A stretch of 6,565 nt of DNA from CAYVAP01 sp964521065 (GTDB taxonomy: Bacteria > Bacteroidota > Bacteroidia > J057), in contig CAZFPQ010000352.1 of the NCBI GenBank assembly GCA_964521065.1, positions 1 through 6,565 on the forward strand. Direction: 5' to 3'. A model generated the notes under the pieces. It was not told the origin of the DNA, ran no database searches, and saw only the letters and a list, made by a program, of their open reading frames with translations. This document shows, in pieces, positions 1 through 6,565 of this stretch. Within the stretch, counting starts at the first letter, position 1. Each line of letters starts with the position of its first letter. The position numbers and the translations under genes are program-made.

Positions 1-410
1 GAGAAGCTAAAGGCTTATCTGATCAAATTCAACGACTTTGGAGCCAAATACCCAGCCTAACTCAGCCAAGATCAGTAGCCTATTACATCTGGCGCGATCC
101 CGATATGGTGGTCGGGGAAAATACCTACATCCAATCAGTACTAGAGCAAATAGGCCTAAAAAATGTCTTCTTGGGTAAAAAGGGGAGATATCCTACCCTT
201 GATGCCACAGACTTAGCAGCTGCCAACCCTGACTTGATTCTGCTCTCTACCGAGCCCTACCCTTTCAAAGTCATTCACCTTGAGGAATTCCAGGCCCAGA
301 TTCCCCAGGCGAGAGTTGAGTTGGTAGATGGAGAAATGTTCTCTTGGTATGGTTCCCGCATGGAGCAGGCGGCCAAATATCTGGGGCAATTGAGTCAATC
401 CTGGAGCTAG
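1..410 (+). CDS. ABC-transporter substrate-binding protein, BtuF/FhuD-type helical backbone metal receptor (3' part)
   Basis: This is the C-terminal 135 residues of a longer gene that begins upstream; the first full codon is at 3 and the stop TAG is at 408-410. The fragment resembles the C-terminal lobe of periplasmic binding proteins for cobalamin, haem or iron-siderophore (Peripla_BP_2 fold), which hand a metal chelate to an ABC importer in the inner membrane. Seen in the fragment: a YYIWRDP strand (about residues 27-33), a VGENTYIQSVLEQIGLKNVF segment (about 37-56), the strand NPDLILLSTEPYPF (about 75-88) and DGEMFSWYGSRM near the end (about 109-120). This combination is typical of Bacteroidota 'helical backbone metal receptor' or cobalamin-binding proteins. 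The N-terminal lobe, signal peptide and any permease neighbours lie outside the window, so the ligand cannot be named. The family assignment is fairly secure; cobalamin as ligand is only a possibility. Confidence 0.82.
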   Translation, partial: EAKGLSDQIQRLWSQIPSLTQPRSVAYYIWRDPDMVVGENTYIQSVLEQIGLKNVFLGKKGRYPTLDATDLAAANPDLILLSTEPYPFKVIHLEEFQAQIPQARVELVDGEMFSWYGSRMEQAAKYLGQLSQSWS

Positions 411-434
411 CTTCCAATCCATCTAGCGAGCTCC
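403..434 (+). terminator. Imperfect hairpin across the stop codon; possible weak terminator
   Basis: GGAGCTAGC at 403-411 can pair with GCGAGCTCC at 426-434, with one A/G mismatch (409 against 428) and an extra T-A pair (412/425) closing a loop of about 12 bases. The stem includes the stop codon of the binding-protein gene. It is followed by a run of C and then TATTTC, not a clean T tract, so as an intrinsic terminator it is weak. It may instead be an mRNA 3'-end stabilising structure, or chance. Confidence 0.35.
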
Positions 435-516
435 CCCCTATTTCAAATTAAGAAATCCGTCAGGCTTACAATCAGGCACTCTTTTTGCCGCTTTAGGTAA
501 CAAAAGCATAACTTTT

Positions 517-543
517 TTGTATGCTGAGTTTCCGTTAATTTCG
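517..543 (+). promoter_or_regulatory. Candidate Bacteroidota-type promoter for the phosphohexomutase gene
   Basis: TTG at 517-519 is followed after 16 bases by TAATTTCG at 536-543. The second box matches the Bacteroidota -7 consensus TAnnTTTG except for one base. It lies about 38 bases before the ATG at 581. The spacing is slightly short for the TTG/-33 to -7 arrangement, and the region is T-rich, so a chance match is quite possible. Confidence 0.25.
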
Positions 544-580
544 TTGATAGTCAATAAATTTTCAAACAACCACATCTCCT

Positions 581-2317
581 ATGATCGCCATCGATCCTGC
601 TATCGAACAAAAAGCGAACTCCTGGCTCAATAGTAACATCAGCGACGAGGCAAAAGCCGAAATACGCCGCATGATGGCAAGTGATAACCCCGACGAATTG
701 GTTGACGCCTTCTACAAAGACCTCGAGTTCGGTACGGGTGGTCTGCGTGGCATCATGGGGATCGGCTCTAACCGGGTCAACCAATACACCATTGGCATGG
801 CTACCCAAGGCTTTGCCAACTACCTCAATGCGACTTTCCCTGACCAAGAAGTGAAAGTGGCCATCGCCTATGATAGCCGCAACAACAGCCAACTCTTTGG
901 GGAGGTAACTGCCGCCGTCTTCTCGGCCAATGGCATCAAGGTTTATCTATTCGAAGAACTGCGCCCTACCCCAGAGCTTTCATTTGCTATCCGCGAGCTA
1001 GGATGCAAAGGAGGCGTGGTTCTCACCGCCTCGCACAACCCCAAGGAATACAACGGCTACAAAGCCTATTTTGATGATGGCGGACAGGTCACGCCTCCCC
1101 ACGACAAAAACATCGTAGCAGAAGTCCAACAGGTAACCCTAGACACCATCAAGATGGACGCCGATGAAAGCAAAATCGAGCGAATCTCTACCTTGATTGA
1201 TGAGCCCTACCTGGAGCGCATCACCACCAATGTGGTTACCCCTGAAGCGATTAAAAACCAGCACGACCTCAAAATTGTATTCTCTCCCATCCACGGAACG
1301 GGAATCACCATGGTACCTCCCATTTTGAAAAAACTTGGTTTTACTGAGGTACACGTAGTAGAAGCACAGAGCAACCCAGATGGCAACTTTCCTACGGTGG
1401 TTTACCCCAATCCTGAGGAATCAGAGGCCATGAGCATGGCCCTCAACATGGCCAAAGAGATGGATGCCGACTTGGTAATGGGAACCGACCCAGACTCAGA
1501 CCGAGTGGGCATTGGCGTAAAAAACAACCATGGTGAGTGGCAGTTGCTCAATGGCAACCAGGCGGCTACCTGCATGATCTACTATCTGCTCAAAGCTCGC
1601 CAAGAGAAGAACTTACTGGATGGCAAGCAATACATCTGCAAGACCATTGTGACGACTGATCTCTTGGATAAAATGGCCGAGAGTTTTGGGGTAGATTGCT
1701 ACAATGTATTAACTGGCTTCAAATACATTGCAGAGAAGCTCAAGGAATTCGAAGGGGAAAAAGAATTTATCGGTGGCGGTGAAGAAAGCTATGGCTACCT
1801 AGTCAACGACTTTGTACGCGACAAAGACGCCATTATCTCCTGCGCTATGCTGGCAGAGGTGGTAGCCTGGGCTAAGGACAAGGGGATCACCCTGTTTGAC
1901 CTTCTGACCGACATCTACGTAGAGTACGGCATGTTCCGTGAAGGATTGGTCTCTATCAAGCGTACGGGCAAGAAGGGAGCAGAAGAAATCCAACAAATGA
2001 TGGCCGACCTGCGTAGCAACCCACCCGCTGAGATCAGTGGTTCTCAAGTGGTGAAGATGCGCGATTACAAGAGTGGCATGGAGAAGGATCTTTTGACCGG
2101 GGAGGAAAGCAGCATTGATTTCCCGAGTTCAAACGTACTGCAGTTCTTTGCCGCAGATGGAACCAAGGTTTCGGCCCGTCCTTCTGGTACCGAGCCCAAG
2201 ATCAAGTTCTATTTCAGCGTGCAGGCTGAGTTGCCCACGACGGATCAGTTCGATGCGGTCTATGCCCAGTTGGGAGAAAAAATCGAAGCGATTCAAACCA
2301 GCATGGAGCTGAAGTAA
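581..2317 (+). CDS. Phospho-sugar mutase (alpha-D-phosphohexomutase; phosphoglucomutase/phosphomannomutase family)
   Basis: This is a complete 578-residue cytoplasmic enzyme that interconverts hexose 1-phosphate and 6-phosphate through a phosphoserine and a bisphosphate intermediate, linking glycolysis with glycogen and nucleotide-sugar synthesis. All four active-site loops are present: catalytic TASHNP with Ser151; the Mg2+ loop DPDSDR with Asp303, Asp305 and Asp307; the sugar-binding GGGEESYGY (398-406); and the phosphate-binding RPSGTEPK (533-540). The N-terminal DLEFGTGGLRG (47-57) is typical of the long PgcA-like branch, and the length is close to that of Bacillus PgcA (about 580). The ATG at 581 is the only sensible start: an in-frame TAG lies at 548-550, and the next Met codons (residues 31 and 32) would remove conserved sequence. 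No Shine-Dalgarno is seen, as is common in this phylum. The gene stands alone between non-coding gaps and is followed by a terminator. Glucose versus mannose preference cannot be read from sequence by eye; glucose phosphate is the more likely main substrate. Confidence 0.95.
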   Translation: MIAIDPAIEQKANSWLNSNISDEAKAEIRRMMASDNPDELVDAFYKDLEFGTGGLRGIMGIGSNRVNQYTIGMATQGFANYLNATFPDQEVKVAIAYDSRNNSQLFGEVTAAVFSANGIKVYLFEELRPTPELSFAIRELGCKGGVVLTASHNPKEYNGYKAYFDDGGQVTPPHDKNIVAEVQQVTLDTIKMDADESKIERISTLIDEPYLERITTNVVTPEAIKNQHDLKIVFSPIHGTGITMVPPILKKLGFTEVHVVEAQSNPDGNFPTVVYPNPEESEAMSMALNMAKEMDADLVMGTDPDSDRVGIGVKNNHGEWQLLNGNQAATCMIYYLLKARQEKNLLDGKQYICKTIVTTDLLDKMAESFGVDCYNVLTGFKYIAEKLKEFEGEKEFIGGGEESYGYLVNDFVRDKDAIISCAMLAEVVAWAKDKGITLFDLLTDIYVEYGMFREGLVSIKRTGKKGAEEIQQMMADLRSNPPAEISGSQVVKMRDYKSGMEKDLLTGEESSIDFPSSNVLQFFAADGTKVSARPSGTEPKIKFYFSVQAELPTTDQFDAVYAQLGEKIEAIQTSMELK

Positions 2318-2344
2318 TGGCCAAGAATCATATATTTTACTTTG

Positions 2345-2378
2345 CCCCGAATCGATGAGGTTCGGGGTTTTTCGTTTT
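2345..2378 (+). terminator. Intrinsic terminator downstream of the phosphohexomutase gene
   Basis: CCCCGAA (2345-2351) pairs exactly with TTCGGGG (2361-2367). An inner T/G wobble and a C-G pair leave a 5-base loop, GATGA. The stem is followed at once by TTTTTCGTTTT. It begins about 28 bases after the TAA stop of the mutase, so transcription of that gene should mostly end here and the regulator downstream should need its own promoter. Confidence 0.85.
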
Positions 2379-2448
2379 CACACCAACCATCTTTGAAAAA
2401 CTTTGCCCTACATCTTGAACCCCATCAACCTTTGGGTCAAAAATCTTG

Positions 2449-2479
2449 TTGAGAGAAAGCCCATATCTCCGTAGTTTAT
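2449..2479 (+). promoter_or_regulatory. Candidate promoter for the HTCS gene
   Basis: TTG at 2449-2451 is followed after 20 bases by TAGTTTAT at 2472-2479, near the TTG / TAnnTTTG pattern of Bacteroidota housekeeping promoters, although the last G is missing. It lies about 46 bases before the GTG start. A second -7-like box, TATATTTC (2514-2521), is only 4 bases from the start codon and would give an almost leaderless transcript. The rest of 2379-2525 holds no ORF; a weak bulged stem is possible at 2415-2440 (TTGAACCC against GGGTCAA). Confidence 0.22.
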
Positions 2480-2525
2480 TCCAGGCTCTCTATTATAGAA
2501 AAGTCAAACAAGCTATATTTCTAGA

Positions 2526-5500
2526 GTGGTAAAGTGTCGGGAGTTTATCCTCAGTGTTTTTCTTTTGGTGGGCATGTTTTCCACCACATTGGGCCAGCAA
2601 TTTGGGCTGCCTCACGTCAAGCGCTATACCATCTCTGAGGGTCTGACCAACAACTCCGTCTTTTCCTTGGTCCAGGATCAGCGAGGATTTTTATGGATCG
2701 CTACTGGAGATGGCTTAAGCCGCTATGATGGCTATTCTTTTACTCGCTTTCGCCATCAGTCGCATGATCCGACTTCACTTACGGAAAACCATATCTCATC
2801 CCTTGTAATGGGACGTGAAGGCACCCTCTGGATAGGTACCCAAGTAAAAGGGCTCAACCAATACGAATATCAGCGAAATCTCTTCCACCCAGTAGCAGCC
2901 ACTGAGATTGAAAACCAGTTCATCCATCCTGGTCACACCATTCTGCTGGCGCCAGATTCTGGGCTTGTAGTAGCCACTGAACGTGGCGTTTACCAGTTAG
3001 CATCCTCCCATGATGACTCCTTGAATTGGCAGCTAACTGGTGCTTCCGTCCGCTGCCTGTTACCAGAGTCTGATTCCAGCTTTCTAGTAGGAAGCAATTG
3101 GGGACTACATCGGCTCAATTACTCCTTGAATTCCGTTGAGGAAGTGTTGGCAGCGACACGCATAGGAAAAGTTCGTGCCCTAGCGCACGATCAAGCTGGC
3201 AACCTGTTCATAGGGACTCAGACAGGGCTATTTTATCTGGGTAAAGGAGATCCCAGCACCCTAAAAAGGGTTCCCCAATTTCAAGGTCGCCTTACCCATA
3301 TCAATGCCATTCAAGCGGATAAAGGGGGTAATATCTGGGTAGGAGGAGACAATGGCTTGGTGGTCTTGGATTCAGAACGAAGGCTAGCCCTCGCTTCTGA
3401 AAACATGGTCCTCAGTCAAAATGGCCTCGATCAGGAGCGCGTAGAGTGTCTGTTTGTAGATCGTGAGGATAACCTTTGGATTGGAACGGCCAATGATGGG
3501 GTGATCAGACTTTTTTTGTCGGAAGGCCACTTTCCTTTGTATCGGCCCGCCCAGCACTTACCCGCCCAAAACCCCGCAGGCAATACCATTCGAGCCATGT
3601 TAGCTGAGGCGGACGGAGAAATTTGGCTAGGATCCTATGGAAGTTGGCTGTACCGATATCGTAGCCGAGGAGATTCGGGGCTTGACTTGGTTCCAGACGC
3701 TTATCGAATAGGAGACAATATCCTCTCTTCTCTGTTTCGGGACCAGAAAGGCAACTTATGGGTGGGCACCTGGAACAACGGTCTTTTTTGGGGGAATGAA
3801 AGGCAAGGAAAAATGACCTTCCAACAACACCCATTTTGGCGAGGTCCAGGGCCTGGTCAGGAATACCTACAGTCTATCCAGTGCATTTTTGAAGACGATT
3901 ACGGCTTCCTCTGGGTAATTTCCAACGGTGGAATCCTCCGCAAAGCTCCTCAAGCATCGCAATTTGAGGAAGTTTCTGACTTTTTTCCCAGGAGTACCAA
4001 CAGCATCAATGCGTTCTGGCAAGACCTTCAAGGTAACTGGTGGTTTGGTACTTGGAATGGACTATATCAGTATCGCAAGGAGCAAATCAATCAGGTTCGT
4101 AGCCGAGCCCAAGCACCACCGGGAGGCTTGACTCCCTCGCTCATCCTACGCGAAGGATCGAGCGGTCTTTCCGACGATCGGGTCACTTCAATTATCGGGG
4201 ATGAGGACGGAAACGTTTGGATCGGGACCTATGGAGGCGGGCTTAACCACTGGAAAGGGGGCATATTGCGTCACTTTCAGGAATCTTCAGGTCTTCCTAA
4301 CAACATCATTTACGGAATCGAAATTGACTCCTTACAGCGATTGTGGATCAGCACCAACAATGGACTGGCCTTATTTGATCCAGGCGAGGAACGCTTTAGG
4401 GTATTCACCGAAGACGATGGACTGCAAAACAACCAGTTCTATTTTGGTGGACATGCCAAAACCACCGATGGTCACTTGATCATGGGGGGCATCAAAGGCT
4501 TCAATCTTTTCCGCCCAGAAACGTACACGATGGATGGCCCCAAGCCCCCAAGGGTAATCCTTACCAATATACTAGTAAGGGGGGTTCCTCCGCCTATTGG
4601 GCCCCGAGAAGATGGAACGGTGGTGCTAGACAGTTCGATCTTACTGAGTCAGCATCTTACTCTACAGCCTTACGACGACGCCTTTCGGATAGACTTTTCA
4701 TCCCTGACCTTCAATCATGCGACAAAGCTGCAGTTTGCCTATAAGCTAGAAGGCTTCGACCCAAGCTGGCGCTTTACTGGTTATCAAAACCGATTTGCGG
4801 TATACGGAAATCTATACGAAGGAGATTATACCTTTCTAGTCAAAGCATCCTTAAATGGAATGGACTGGGGGCCAGTAAGAAAGCTCTACATTGCAGTATT
4901 ACCGCCATGGTACCGTACCTGGTGGGCGGCCTGCATCTTTATTAGCCTGATTATCTTGACCATTCTTGCTGTGGCGCGGGCCAGCTACGTTTATTCCAAC
5001 CTCCAAAACCAGCTCCATGTCGCAGAATTAGAACGGGAAAAAGAAGCAGAAATCTACAAGCTACGACTTTGGTTTTTTACCGGCATCTCCCACGAATTCC
5101 GCACCCCGCTTACCCTCATTATGTCACCTTTGAGTGAACTGATCAACCGGCATCAGTTGACCCCGGCCGTGAGGGAAAAGCTGCATTTGATCCATCGCAG
5201 TAGTCAGCGGCTGCTGCGGCTGGTCAATCAAATCCTTAACCTCCGTCGACTGAAATCAGGAGAATTGAGCCTCAAGGTGGCGGAGCAAGACATGGTAGAT
5301 TTTGCTAAAGACATCTTTTTCAGCTTCTATGACCATGCCGATACTCGGGGGCTCAGGTATGATTTTCAATGCAGCCAAGACCGAATAATGATGTGGTTTG
5401 ATGCAGAAAAAATGGAAATCATTCTCTACAACCTCCTCTCTAACGCATTTAAATATTCTCAATCTTCAGGGACGGTTAGCCTCCATTTAGATGAGCAAGA

Positions 5501-6565
5501 GGAAGAGATCGTGATAGAAGTTCAAGACCAAGGAATCGGAATACCTGTCGAAAAGCTATCTGATATTTTTAGGCCATTCAAACGAGTGGAAAACAGCTAC
5601 AGTGGCTTTGGCATTGGTTTGGCCTTGGTCAAAAGCCTGGTTGAGATGCATCATGGCCAGATTGAAGTACGCAGTGAAGTAGGCAAGGGCAGCTGCTTTA
5701 GGATTTGTTTACCAAAAGGCAAAGACCACTTTTCTTCTTCCGCTCTCGTGTTAACTCCAGTTGCCTCCATGGTGGAGCTTACTCCCCCCCAGTCTTTGGA
5801 GGAGTCTGCTTTTTCCGTTTTTCCTAGCCCTGGATTAAAAGAAAAACTCAGTATTCTACTGGTAGAAGATGACCCAGAAATCCGCAGATACTTTGCCCAG
5901 CATTTTAGAAGGGACTTTAGCGTATTGGAAGCCGGTAATGGAGCAGAAGGGTTGGCCATCGCCTTGGAATCCATCCCAGATTTAATCATCAGTGATGTAA
6001 TGATGCCTGTCATGGATGGCATCACCCTTTGTAAAAAGCTTGAAGAAGAAGTTTCTACCCGCCAAATCCCCATTATTTTACTGACCGCCCGGTCTGCTCC
6101 TGCCCATCAGGTTAAAGGCCTACAAAGTGGGGCCATCGCCTATCTTTCCAAACCAGTAGATGTGACCTTGTTGCGGGAGCGGGCTATGGCCATCCTGCGC
6201 AATGTGCATCAGATGCAGCAAGCCTATCAACAAGAAGGCATTCTTCCCCTTGCCACCAATCTCCACAGCCAAGAGGAAAAGTTTGTACGCAAAGCGGCTC
6301 AAATCGTAGAGGCAAACCTAGCCTCCCCAGATCTTACCGCCCAAAACTTAGCTAAACAAATGGGCATGGGTCGGTCTAACCTGTACAAAAAGCTGATGGC
6401 GGCTACCGGCAAGTCAACCACCCAATTCATTCGCTACCTCCGCTTACGCCATGCCCAGAAACTGTTACTCGAAGGAGACTACAATATCTCAGAGACTGCT
6501 TATCAGGTAGGGTTTGGAGACCTGAAGTATTTTCGAAAATGCTTCAAGCAGGAGTTTGGCCTCAC
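2526..6565 (+). CDS. Hybrid two-component system sensor kinase / response regulator (HTCS), two propellers + Y_Y_Y + HisKA + HATPase + receiver + AraC HTH; 3' end cut by the window
   Basis: One open frame of 1346 codons with no stop, running off the window. I chose GTG at 2526 because it is the only usual start codon between the in-frame TAG (2496-2498) and the ATG at 2574, and it yields a good signal peptide: basic residues K3 and R5, a hydrophobic core at about 7-18, and likely cleavage after Gly23 (TLG/QQ). Starting at 2574 would lose most of this. Domains in order: fourteen Reg_prop blades (about 40-665), forming a periplasmic double propeller; a Y_Y_Y domain (about 712-792, with YKLEGFDPSW); one membrane helix (about 799-817); HisKA with phospho-acceptor His856 in ISHEFRTPL; an HATPase with N box YNLLSN (968-973), G1 box DQGIG (1001-1005), F box and G2 box GFGIGLALVK (1027-1036); a Ser/Pro-containing linker (about 1065-1105); a receiver with acidic pair Asp1115/Asp1116, phospho-acceptor Asp1157 (SDVMMP), Thr1187 and Lys1209; and an AraC-type DNA-binding domain from about 1250. 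All catalytic residues are present, so it should be active. HTCS proteins normally sense periplasmic oligosaccharides and activate glycan-utilisation genes; the ligand and target here are unknown. Only the last few residues are probably missing. Confidence 0.95.
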   Translation, partial: MVKCREFILSVFLLVGMFSTTLGQQFGLPHVKRYTISEGLTNNSVFSLVQDQRGFLWIATGDGLSRYDGYSFTRFRHQSHDPTSLTENHISSLVMGREGTLWIGTQVKGLNQYEYQRNLFHPVAATEIENQFIHPGHTILLAPDSGLVVATERGVYQLASSHDDSLNWQLTGASVRCLLPESDSSFLVGSNWGLHRLNYSLNSVEEVLAATRIGKVRALAHDQAGNLFIGTQTGLFYLGKGDPSTLKRVPQFQGRLTHINAIQADKGGNIWVGGDNGLVVLDSERRLALASENMVLSQNGLDQERVECLFVDREDNLWIGTANDGVIRLFLSEGHFPLYRPAQHLPAQNPAGNTIRAMLAEADGEIWLGSYGSWLYRYRSRGDSGLDLVPDAYRIGDNILSSLFRDQKGNLWVGTWNNGLFWGNERQGKMTFQQHPFWRGPGPGQEYLQSIQCIFEDDYGFLWVISNGGILRKAPQASQFEEVSDFFPRSTNSINAFWQDLQGNWWFGTWNGLYQYRKEQINQVRSRAQAPPGGLTPSLILREGSSGLSDDRVTSIIGDEDGNVWIGTYGGGLNHWKGGILRHFQESSGLPNNIIYGIEIDSLQRLWISTNNGLALFDPGEERFRVFTEDDGLQNNQFYFGGHAKTTDGHLIMGGIKGFNLFRPETYTMDGPKPPRVILTNILVRGVPPPIGPREDGTVVLDSSILLSQHLTLQPYDDAFRIDFSSLTFNHATKLQFAYKLEGFDPSWRFTGYQNRFAVYGNLYEGDYTFLVKASLNGMDWGPVRKLYIAVLPPWYRTWWAACIFISLIILTILAVARASYVYSNLQNQLHVAELEREKEAEIYKLRLWFFTGISHEFRTPLTLIMSPLSELINRHQLTPAVREKLHLIHRSSQRLLRLVNQILNLRRLKSGELSLKVAEQDMVDFAKDIFFSFYDHADTRGLRYDFQCSQDRIMMWFDAEKMEIILYNLLSNAFKYSQSSGTVSLHLDEQEEEIVIEVQDQGIGIPVEKLSDIFRPFKRVENSYSGFGIGLALVKSLVEMHHGQIEVRSEVGKGSCFRICLPKGKDHFSSSALVLTPVASMVELTPPQSLEESAFSVFPSPGLKEKLSILLVEDDPEIRRYFAQHFRRDFSVLEAGNGAEGLAIALESIPDLIISDVMMPVMDGITLCKKLEEEVSTRQIPIILLTARSAPAHQVKGLQSGAIAYLSKPVDVTLLRERAMAILRNVHQMQQAYQQEGILPLATNLHSQEEKFVRKAAQIVEANLASPDLTAQNLAKQMGMGRSNLYKKLMAATGKSTTQFIRYLRLRHAQKLLLEGDYNISETAYQVGFGDLKYFRKCFKQEFGL
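2658..4520 (+). other. Region encoding fourteen two-component-regulator propeller blades (probable two seven-bladed beta-propellers)
   Basis: This is the periplasmic sensor part of the HTCS. The repeating unit is a short strand, then D-x-x-G-x-L-W-I-G-T-x-x-G-L-x-x-Y/F. I count fourteen copies, starting near residues 45, 90, 138, 175, 216, 259, 306, 355, 399, 451, 495, 553, 595 and 639. Clear copies include GFLWIATGDGLSRYD (54-68), NLWVGTWNNGLF (410-421) and NVWIGTYGGGLNHW (563-576). Copies 3, 4, 10 and 14 are degenerate and lack the full W-I-G-T core. Fourteen blades fit the two seven-bladed propellers known from HTCS sensors. The repeats are diverged at DNA level, so this is an old protein repeat, not a recent duplication. 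Confidence 0.8.

Noticed and set aside
460..477. Direct repeat TCAGGC (460-465 and 472-477) upstream of the mutase gene, possible operator
   Set aside because: Six bases repeated once at 12-base spacing is easily chance; there is no symmetry or further copy to support a binding site.
551..892. Minus-strand open frame over the start of the mutase gene, possible divergent gene
   Set aside because: It overlaps conserved N-terminal mutase sequence (DLEFGTGGLRG) and has no recognisable protein features.
3505..3834. 109-codon open frame on the minus strand
   Set aside because: Lies opposite propeller blades with perfect plus-strand repeat periodicity; it is a shadow frame with no plausible domain.
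3928..4479. Two short plus-strand frames (3928-4131 and 4201-4479) that might suggest a broken gene
   Set aside because: They are out-of-frame reads of the HTCS propeller region. The true frame runs through the whole stretch without a stop, so there is no frameshift.
5651..6073. 140-codon open frame on the minus strand
   Set aside because: It is antisense to the HATPase end, linker and receiver of the HTCS, whose plus-strand translation matches known domains throughout. The minus-strand product is Ser-rich, low in recognisable structure and matches no family I know.

Overview
The window looks like a chromosomal stretch from a member of the Bacteroidota. The evidence is a hybrid two-component system (HTCS) with periplasmic propellers fused to kinase, receiver and AraC-type domains, which is a hallmark of that phylum. 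Weak or absent Shine-Dalgarno sequences and TAnnTTTG-like promoter boxes agree. The base composition appears balanced rather than AT-rich, which would fit a Saprospiraceae or Cytophagales-like lineage, but the genus cannot be fixed from this window.

Layout, all on the plus strand: (1) 1-410 is the C-terminal end of a BtuF/FhuD-type helical-backbone metal receptor, an ABC-transporter substrate-binding protein. An imperfect hairpin spans its stop codon. (2) 411-580 is a short intergenic region with a weak promoter candidate. (3) 581-2317 is a complete 578-residue alpha-D-phosphohexomutase (phosphoglucomutase/phosphomannomutase family) with every active-site loop intact. (4) 2345-2378 is a good intrinsic terminator. 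(5) 2379-2525 is non-coding leader DNA. (6) 2526 to the end of the window is one uninterrupted reading frame of at least 1346 residues encoding an HTCS sensor/regulator. It starts at GTG and leaves the window inside the second helix-turn-helix of the AraC domain, probably close to its natural end.

Functionally, the mutase interconverts hexose-1-phosphates and hexose-6-phosphates. The HTCS is of the type that usually senses a glycan fragment in the periplasm and switches on a polysaccharide-utilisation operon. No susC/susD, glycoside hydrolase or other target is visible, so any link between the mutase and the regulator is inference, and the terminator between them argues that they are transcribed separately. 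I see no mobile element, CRISPR array, RNA gene or clearly undescribed system. The most notable item is the large HTCS.
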